In this document: positions 57,190 through 64,000 of the stretch, one piece after another
Numbering within the stretch: position 1 is the first letter of the stretch
How the letters are laid out: each line of letters begins with the position of its first letter
Assembly (NCBI GenBank): GCA_026182355.1
Contig: JAPFBL010001617.1
Coordinates: 7,069,001-7,133,000 of the forward strand
DNA length: 64,000 nucleotides
Direction: 5' to 3'
Source: Hermatobates lingyangjiaoensis
Taxonomy: Eukaryota > Arthropoda > Insecta > Hemiptera > Hermatobatidae
Notes under the pieces: model-generated
The model's database searches: none
What the model saw: the letters and a program-made list of their open reading frames with translations, nothing else
What the model was told of the DNA's origin: nothing
Program-made: the position numbers and the translations under genes

Positions 57190-59165
57190 AATTTATTGTG
57201 AGTACATTATAGTGATCGTGAGAAAATTCGATATCGAAATCTCGGGTCCAAAAGTGACGTTTTTATGATGATGACTGTGAGTGTGTGAATGCGTGTGTGG
57301 GTGGGTGGGATATATCCAAAAACTTGTGTGCACACTACAAATGTATATTTGTATAATGTATATTTGTCCACAATATTTGATGGATCAAATTAAAATTTTA
57401 CACAAAAAAGGTCCTCATAGTGTAATGTAGATGAACCCTATTGTTTGGGAGAAATTGTGCATTAAGCATTATTAAATGTGTTATTAGAAAATATTTTTTT
57501 TTTTCTTTTAAACTACTAACTGTGGAGACTTGAAATTTTACCATTGTCATGAAACTGACAAATGTAATAACTGAAAAAAATCATCAGATTTTTAAAACAA
57601 CTGAAAATATATTTTTTTCAAGACAATGTAAAAATTTGACTTATGACTCAATCTGACAGCGTGTGAGTCCGTTTGGCGGATCAGAATATTATACTTAAAA
57701 ATACAACATTCTGTGGGAACAGTGGCGTAGTAAGAAAGAAAGTAACTTATCTTTACCTCCCGGAGCGCCCTCACCAATAATCTGTTAACCTTCAAAATTC
57801 CAAAAAGTCTTCAGAATATTTATTCGCATGAAATTATAATCAAGGACCTAATTTGAGACTGCTTTTATAAGTCCCAAAATTTCATCTTATTGCAGTACTC
57901 GTATACATATACAGGCATTATCAAAGAAAACCAAAGATTTTTCAAAACAAAAACATATAATTTAAAACATACAAAAAATGTTAAAATAAATTAATTACTT
58001 AAGCAAACAAATATAATAAACTAGTTTTGAAAAATTTAATATATATTTACTTTTAATTTGGGAATATTACAGTTGAAAAATACGTTTCAAAACAGTATTA
58101 TACATATAAAAAATAAAACAATTACGACTTTTATAACTCATTTTGGTTTACAATTTCAAGTAGCACATGCCACTCGGGGTGGCTCATTAAAAACAATGAA
58201 ATTTTGCCATAAAATTGAACAGAAAATAAGCAATTCATAAAAAAAAATTGTGAAATTTTAATAACCACAAAGCTATAACAACTTAGTATTCATCCTGGAC
58301 TAATGTATCACCAGCTATACTGCTCCGATTTGTTTACTTTTCTTTATATTGTTTATATTGACTTAAGAAATTTTTTCGATGAATGGACTGAAATAAAATT
58401 GACGCTTAGAGGTTTAATGAAAAAATATGACATGATAATGACTTAATATGAGATTTAATAAGAATAGAATTTGTACAAGTAAAAAAATCAATGCCAATCA
58501 AACATAATTTCTATTGCTTTCCATGGTATGATAGGTTTGTCTAACAAAATGCTCTAATCAATCTATATTTTGTAGCCTTAAACAAAACTTAATATCAGAT
58601 GTAAATTTTCCTGCGTTCTGAATCATATTATATTTGAATAATATTGAAGTATGAGGAATGGAGTTTTTCGTTTTAAACGAATACTAATTTTAAGCTATTC
58701 TTCTGTGATTCAATGACATTTACATTTGTTCTTACATGTTTCTAACATTTTTCAGAAAAAAATATGAACATTATGAAATCTTAAAAGGGAAACTTTGGCT
58801 AAAATGTAAAGAAGGTCAAATAAACGATATCAAATGTAACAGATACACTGGCCCATGTAATGTTTGTTACAGGTGGCCTTGTGGTAGAACCACTGAAAAC
58901 AATTATTTCAGAACACAGTATCTTCACTTTGACTTTACGAAAGTGTTATTACTGCTGTGGAAATACCAATATTATTATATGCATCTGTGGTGTGATACAA
59001 AAATAAGCGTTTATATTGATAATTGGATCAATCACTATCTGTACTATCTCAAGGAATGAAAGACTAATAAACATCTCCCTTTCAGACATTTATATTATGT
59101 CTATATGGAACATCATATATAATATACCCAAGACGTTCGATATTATGTTTACTTATAGAAAAATT
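57190..59165 (-). repeat. Diverged family A copy, interrupted by hAT remnant
   Basis: From GTACATTATAGTGATCGTGA (57201) to TTTACTTATAGAAAAATTT near 59145. The interior is split by the hAT remnant at 57725-58176. Confidence 0.6.
57725..58176 (-). mobile_element. hAT-like remnant (family of 26696-27549)
   Basis: Starts CAGTGGCGTAG and shares the GCGCCC...GTTAACCTTCAAAATTCC and AACCAAAGATTTTTC blocks of the reference copy. The right end is altered (ATGCCACTCGGGG) and host sequence is missing beside it, so no target duplication is left. Confidence 0.65.
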
Positions 59166-61057
59166 TACAAATGGCTTTATTATTCTTAATAAATGTTTAC
59201 ATGTTAATACAATTTGTTGACCCAGGAAAGATATTAGATAAGTCAAGAGGTTAACGTCACATTGAAGATAAATTAATTTTATCCCTGTACATCCTGTTTG
59301 TTAAATATTTTGGCGCTCATTTGTCAGTCAGTTTTAACTTTTTGGCAAGAATGATTATGAAGCGATTTTAACTAAGCAACAACCTTTTTTATTATCTTCC
59401 TTCATCATTCAAATTTTTAAAAGTTTATTTACACCAGAAAACTGAAACAACCAGGCAATTTACTTAAATTACATATTCAAAACATTTAGTGTGCAGATGT
59501 GATTGATTTATCATTACAAGTTTTATACCAATCATATCTTATCAAAGTGGGTATAAGCGTTAGTAAAGAATAGAAGTCAAGAACTATTTTAATAGAGCCA
59601 GGTAGGATTTTAGGGAAGAGAAAAATTATGTCGGGATTTTACTTCAATAGTTTGAATGTACACTGATTTTCAGAAAAATGAAACAAATATTGAACTCTAT
59701 TATCTCTATCAATATCTATTTTACTATAATTTCTGTGCTACATGATATGACATTAGTCTAACCCATAAACTTGAAATTTATAATTTTGACCATTGATAAT
59801 TAACTATTTAGATGTTAAAAAGAATTTCTGCAAGTACGATTTATTGAATTACTACTACCAGAAAATACAAATCGCCTCTTTTGTTATTTTAATTTTAATA
59901 CGATAATATCTTGAACAAATTTCTAACCCAGTTTTCATTGATAACCTCAGGTTACCATTCGGTTAAAAATGGTCCTTGCTAAAAGGCATCCGTAGAAAGA
60001 AAATGTAAAGATGTCCAGTATGATGGAAGAGGAAAAGGGGCTATCAAAATAGAACCCTGTTTGTCAAGGATTGTTTAACTCTAGTGAATGGGCATTTCGA
60101 GGAAAACCTTTTCTTCTATTTACAAAAAGAGTTCTCAATAAAGTTAAAAGTGAACATTGAATTATCTACAAACTAAAATATAGTTATTCTATATAAACTA
60201 TACTTTTGTTGATTTTGTTAGGTATATGGAATGAATAAATTGGACAAAATATTATTATTAATAACAAAGAAACCGTTACTTACAATCAAACAAGAATGAA
60301 TTATCTGTCTTTGTAAACTTGTTTCCCCAATCAATTAGTTTCAATTTAACCCATCTTAGGAGTGAAACTTAATATTTAATAAAACAAAATTAAAGTTTGT
60401 CTTTGGAAGATGGAGGAGATACGAAACCGGTCGAATAAATCAGTTTTCAGTGTTGGTAAAACTCAAATATTTTTTTGTGTTAGGTTTTCTTTCAATCATT
60501 TACTTTCAGTTGAGTGAATATTTGAAGTGACAAAAGAAGTGTTTACCATCTGACATCATTTCGTCAGATGTCTAGACAGTTGTCTAGCTTTCAAGCACAT
60601 CCTCTTACGAAAAAAACTGCTTGACATTTTTCGTTCAAGAAGTCTTTCATTAATTAAGTGATTATGAAAGGACAGAGTTTAATTCTGGTAATCAAAAGAA
60701 GAGGGAAACTTTCAAATTTAAAAGAAGAGGGAAAACTTTCAAATTCAAAAGAAGAGGGAAACTTTCAAATTCAAAAGAATAATAAGGGATTTTGGGCATT
60801 CTGTAAAACTATGAAAACGTATTATTTGACACGATCTGCATCATAGAAATATAGTAGTTTCCGAAGTTTAATTAGCATGAATAGTACAGCAGAGAAAGTA
60901 TTGATGATGTATTACTTTATTCTACCTATTTTAATGTACTAAAATTAAATCACCTTTCAAGATACTATTCTTAATAATTTAGTTTTTACTTCACAAAAAT
61001 AAATTATTTTAATTTCATAAGTCTTCTCATTTTAATATAATTAATTATTGATTCCAG
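59166..61057. other. P450 intron end; short tandem repeat
   Basis: No gene or element recognised apart from a 26-27-bp tandem repeat (AAAAGAAGAGGGAAACTTTC unit, about three copies plus a partial, 60692-60780). The acceptor is ATTCCAG at 61051-61057. Confidence 0.5.
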
Positions 61058-61304
61058 GAATGTATCAAATATCAAATTTGGCGGAGATATCTCGAAATTT
61101 ATATAATGATTATGGAAAAATAGTAAAACTTTCAAATTTGATTGGAAGGCCTGATCTACTATTTGTTTATGACGCTGATGAAATTCAGAAAGTATACAGG
61201 TTGGAAGGTGATACTCCCTATAGACCATCGATGCCTTGCTTAGTTACGTATAAAAGTCAAATTCGAAAAGATTTTTTTGGAAGACTGGCTGGAGTCGTTG
61301 GAGT
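61058..61304 (+). CDS. Mitochondrial-clan cytochrome P450, second coding exon
   Basis: It encodes about 82 residues: GMYQISNLAEISRNLYNDYG, KIVKLSNLIGRPDLLFVYDA, DEIQKVYRLEGDTPYRPSMP, then YKSQIRKDFFGRLAGVVGV. The GR.DLLFVYD, RPSMP and RKDFFG...GVVGV blocks are characteristic of insect CYP301/CYP49-type mitochondrial P450s, in the helix A to B' region. Its entry phase matches the first exon (PYVG|MYQI). The donor GTAAGT is at 61305, leaving phase 2 (GT|N, Val), after which HGEPW is expected in the family. I, K and haem-binding regions lie beyond the window. There are no frame breaks. Confidence 0.88.
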
Positions 61305-61408
61305 GTAAGTATATGACTGTATATTAAGTTCATGCTTCTAAATCCGACATTATTGTAATTTGACGGTAGTAAAAACATCTCCACGTATGTAACAATGTGA
61401 ATGATGTA
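61305..61408. other. Start of the next P450 intron
   Basis: Begins GTAAGTATATG. At least 2.7 kb of this intron lies in the window; no further P450 exon was seen before 64000. Confidence 0.6.
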
Positions 61409-61735
61409 CAGTGGCATAGCAACCATTTTTGCCACCCGGGAGGTCGAAGATCTCCCCCCTCCCCGGCCATTGATAATCCGTTAACCTGCAAAATTCCAGA
61501 AAGTTAAAATATTTATTTTCATGAAATTACAATCAAGGATATAATTTTAGACTGCTCTTATTAATCCCAAACTTTTATCTTATTACAGTACTCGTATAGA
61601 TATACGCAGTCGTCATAAAAGAAAACCAAAGATTTTTCAAAACAAAAACGTATGATTCAAATCATAAAAAACTTGTTAAATTAAATGAACTGCCTAAGCA
61701 AACAAATATAATAAACTTGCAACCACATTTTTTTC
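61409..61735 (-). mobile_element. hAT-like remnant (family of 26696-27549)
   Basis: Starts CAGTGGCATAGCAACCATTT, the reverse of the right end of the reference copy. It shares the GTTAACCTGCAAAATTCC and AACCAAAGATTTTTCAAAAC blocks and breaks off near 61735. Confidence 0.7.
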
Positions 61736-62019
61736 AGTCCAAAAACAAGAAAGGACTGAAGTCTGTCAAATTCAAGAGACACTAAATCAGTTAACCACAA
61801 TCGTCAATTATTATTTATTATTATGTATTCATTCATTTTAAACAAATTTGTTTACTTTTTTGTTTCATTTGTTTAATTAGTTTGTTATTAATTTTTAGAA
61901 TTACTTTATTTTTAAAAGGTTTGAATGATTTCATGTGCTTTTTTGATTTTGTGTCCTCTCCCTCCGTAAGTTAGTTACACAGATTGAGTGCCTCATGAAT
62001 GACCAGACTTCAGTCCTTA
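61736..62019. other. No gene recognised
   Basis: AT-rich intronic sequence. Confidence 0.4.
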
Positions 62020-62345
62020 CTTGTCTTCGTAGTGGCTTACATCTTTCTACCTGATGACGACGCAGTCAAAACTTAGTAGTGAGTTTTTGGACTCTCTTGT
62101 ATGTGTGTTCTTTTCTGTGAACTTAGATCTATTTAACTATACTTTACCGTATTATTTAACCGTGGTATATTACTGTTTTATTTAATTACATTTAAAATAT
62201 AATTACATAATATATATAATTACATGTAAAATATAAACTAAAATCTAAATTAAATTTCAGAAAGGACACATATTAAAGAAATCACGAAAACCCACTACTA
62301 TAGCTCGACTGCCTCGTTATAAAGTAGAAAGATGTCAGTCAAGTG
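62020..62345. repeat. Decayed inverted pair with type 14 hairpin
   Basis: Plus core 62051-62070: CTGATGA, CGAC-gca-GTC, AAAACTTAGTAGTGAG. A mutated inverted partner lies at 62270-62340 (CCCACTACTATAGC...CAGTCGAG...). Related to type 3. Confidence 0.55.
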
Positions 62346-62929
62346 AGGAGTCATCAATTGTCGGAGCGATTATAGACAGTAGACAATTTAATGAACAGAA
62401 AATTAATTACTTAAGAAAATAAAATATTAAACAATTAAAATAAGTGTTAGTGATAATTAAGTGACTTAAATGAATAAAAAATAAATAAATAAAAATAAAA
62501 CAAAACTATTTAACGGTTCAGGTTGACACCCGGTTACGAACGAGCTTCTGGGAACCATGCATGGGCTTCTTCAGAAACTCTTAAAGTGACGGATCTATTG
62601 TGTTGAGGGACTGTTTTTTGTATTTGAACTCTGAAACATTCTTTGAAACTTAGATTATGAGACTGGCATGAATAGGAACTGGCAGTGGACAATCCCGACT
62701 GACCGAGGACCTTCAATTATTAATGCGTAGGCTTAACATAGTGGTTGCTAAACCAACATAGAATGCATCACACTGAGTAAAGTTTACATGGTAGACACTA
62801 TCACTAAAAGTGCAGCAGCATGAATTATATATATGATAACAGTTAGGATTAGAAGGTAAAGATGTAGCCAGACTGATCATGTAAGACATCAACGTCGTTC
62901 ACGTCGTTGCATTCACGAAGAATTGCTGT
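62346..62929 (-). other. Anonymous sequence with a protein-like segment
   Basis: Contains the SEEA-type segment at 62534-62640, paralogous to 53986-54114. Nothing else is recognised. Confidence 0.3.
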
Positions 62930-62935
62930 ATTCCT

Positions 62936-62992
<57 letters not shown>

Positions 62993-63149
62993 TGATCAAA
63001 CCACAATATGAAATGGGAAAATAGACTAAGATCTTTCAACTGTAACAAGCGGTATTGTTACGGTTGAAAGATCTTAGCCATTTTTTTTCATTTCATATTG
63101 TGGTTTGATCATTGATTGTTATTTCACGTGTTTATGAGAAATTTTGTAT

Positions 63150-63229
<80 letters not shown>

Positions 63230-63230
63230 C
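62930..63230. repeat. Type 8 palindrome between CA/TA microsatellites
   Basis: CA and TA runs at 62937-62993, palindrome arms 62992-63045 and 63055-63112 meeting inside the hairpin (TGTAACAAGCGGTATTGTTAC), then CA/TA/TG runs 63150-63229. Confidence 0.8.
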
Positions 63231-63638
63231 AAATATATGTGTGACAAATTCCGCCTGAAAATGGCAATGTTATTTTCTGAGCCTCCAAGGAAGCTCATAT
63301 TTGGTAATTTAGAGTACTCACTGGTTTAAATATTATAAAATGACCCGAATTAATATTTTATATTTATTTATTTCATTACAAATATATATTATAGATTTAG
63401 TTAGTTATTTTTTACAGATTGTTATGTTGTTTGCTCTAAGAAGATTTTTAGTATTTATTTAATTTGTCACTGTTTATTTTTAGTTTTACCTTGTTATTTT
63501 TAACTATATTTCATTTATATTTCATTATTTCTGAAATTTCTGGCATTTCTTTTTGTGTTATTCTTTCTTATTATCTTTTAACTTTTCTTAAGGCTCTTTC
63601 CATTGTTCATATAATTTTTCAGTATGGTAACTCACATT
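63231..63638. other. AT-rich sequence, no gene recognised
   Basis: Nothing recognisable. Confidence 0.4.
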
Positions 63639-63830
63639 TTACTGATCTTTTATTATTCTTTTTGTTACTATTATTTTACTACTTTTAGTTTCAAACAATT
63701 CCATGTATAAATTACCCAGGAGGGGGGATAAACAGTTACCCATTGCAAGCTCAAATTTTGGTTTATAAAAATTATTTTCAAACTGAAAATGACAATCTAA
63801 AGGATCAATGGTTTGTTTAATAAAAAAATT
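63639..63830 (-). pseudogene. PLE-type reverse transcriptase relic
   Basis: The minus frame reads TIDPLDCHFQFENNFYKP, then LAMGNCLSPLLGN and LYMELFETK, corresponding to RT motif B (LAMGSPLSPLLAN in PLEs). MGSPLS is changed to MGNCLS. The stop is at 63639-63641. It is too short to assign a PLE family. Confidence 0.6.
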
Positions 63831-64000
63831 AAAATTATCTTAAAAAAATCAACCTGAACTTATTACTAAAAGTTTTACCAAAATCCCCTTCATTGCCATA
63901 TAGTACGGGTTGATCAAGACGCATAACGATAACTACCCAATACGTTTGATTGTGAGCTCGGTTGGTTCGGCATCATATGGCTTGTCCAAATGGTTAGTAA
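63831..64000. other. Window edge, possibly more of the RT relic
   Basis: On the minus strand this would lie upstream of the RT relic, but no convincing motif is seen. Confidence 0.3.

Larger units (their letters stand above)
44422..61057 (+). other. P450 intron, about 16.6 kb, filled with repeats
   Basis: Donor GTGAGT at 44422 and acceptor ATTCCAG at 61057. Both exons join in phase 1 (G|GA, Gly). Most of the intron is PLE modules, mariner, family A copies, a non-LTR fragment and hAT remnants, described separately. Confidence 0.75.

Noticed and set aside
63464..63688. Hydrophobic 74-codon frame
   Set aside because: T-rich sequence without homology, overlapping the minus-strand RT relic.

Overview
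This window is AT-rich animal DNA, almost certainly insect. The only host gene I can support is a mitochondrial-clan cytochrome P450 (CYP301/CYP49-like) on the + strand, seen as two coding exons (44241-44421 and 61058-61304) separated by an intron of about 16.6 kb. The exon phases match, and the gene continues beyond the right edge. I saw no rRNA, tRNA, CRISPR array or bacterial-type operon. Everything else is transposable elements, their wreckage, simple repeats and AT-rich sequence without a recognisable gene. The order of insect cannot be fixed from this sequence.

Layout. (1) 1-14.5 kb: a nearly complete Penelope-like element (PLE1, 1301-3187, one in-frame stop), then a run of short modules separated by (TA)n tracts, many of them near-perfect palindromes. 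A second PLE family (PLE8) follows in several copies: one is split by a hAT MITE, one is an inverted pair interrupted by a PLE1 fragment and by a 1.6-kb repeat that itself carries a Helitron, and one is a clean inverted duplication with 926-bp arms. (2) 14.5-33.3 kb: a possible solo LTR, a 1-kb unit present twice, further PLE fragments and palindromes, a hAT element (26.7-27.5 kb), a long-inverted-repeat element (27.7-29.6 kb) and two copies of the 1.6-kb 'family A' repeat. (3) 33.3-44.2 kb: intergenic or upstream-intron sequence packed with old and young family A copies, one nested in another, plus a second hAT MITE. (4) 44.2-61.3 kb: P450 exon, giant intron, P450 exon. The intron holds PLE inverted modules, an internally deleted mariner inserted in PLE coding sequence, family A copies and an R1/I-like non-LTR fragment. 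(5) 61.3-64 kb: downstream intron with a hAT remnant, palindromes and a PLE reverse-transcriptase relic at the edge.

The most interesting signal is shared by the PLE debris. At least a dozen modules of unrelated overall sequence carry the same small RNA-like design: a CTGANGA-type box, a perfect but sequence-variable hairpin, then GAAA. This resembles the hammerhead ribozyme motifs known from Penelope-like elements, but every copy has one extra nucleotide between the first box and the stem. Several families also carry GTGAGT or GTAAGT at a fixed distance downstream. The modules occur mostly as inverted pairs bounded by (TA)n, suggesting snap-back or template-switch reverse transcription into TA microsatellites. 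Inserted elements with exact target duplications and reconstructable empty sites (Helitron, three hAT elements, mariner, family A, PLE1 fragment) give an unusually readable nesting order.
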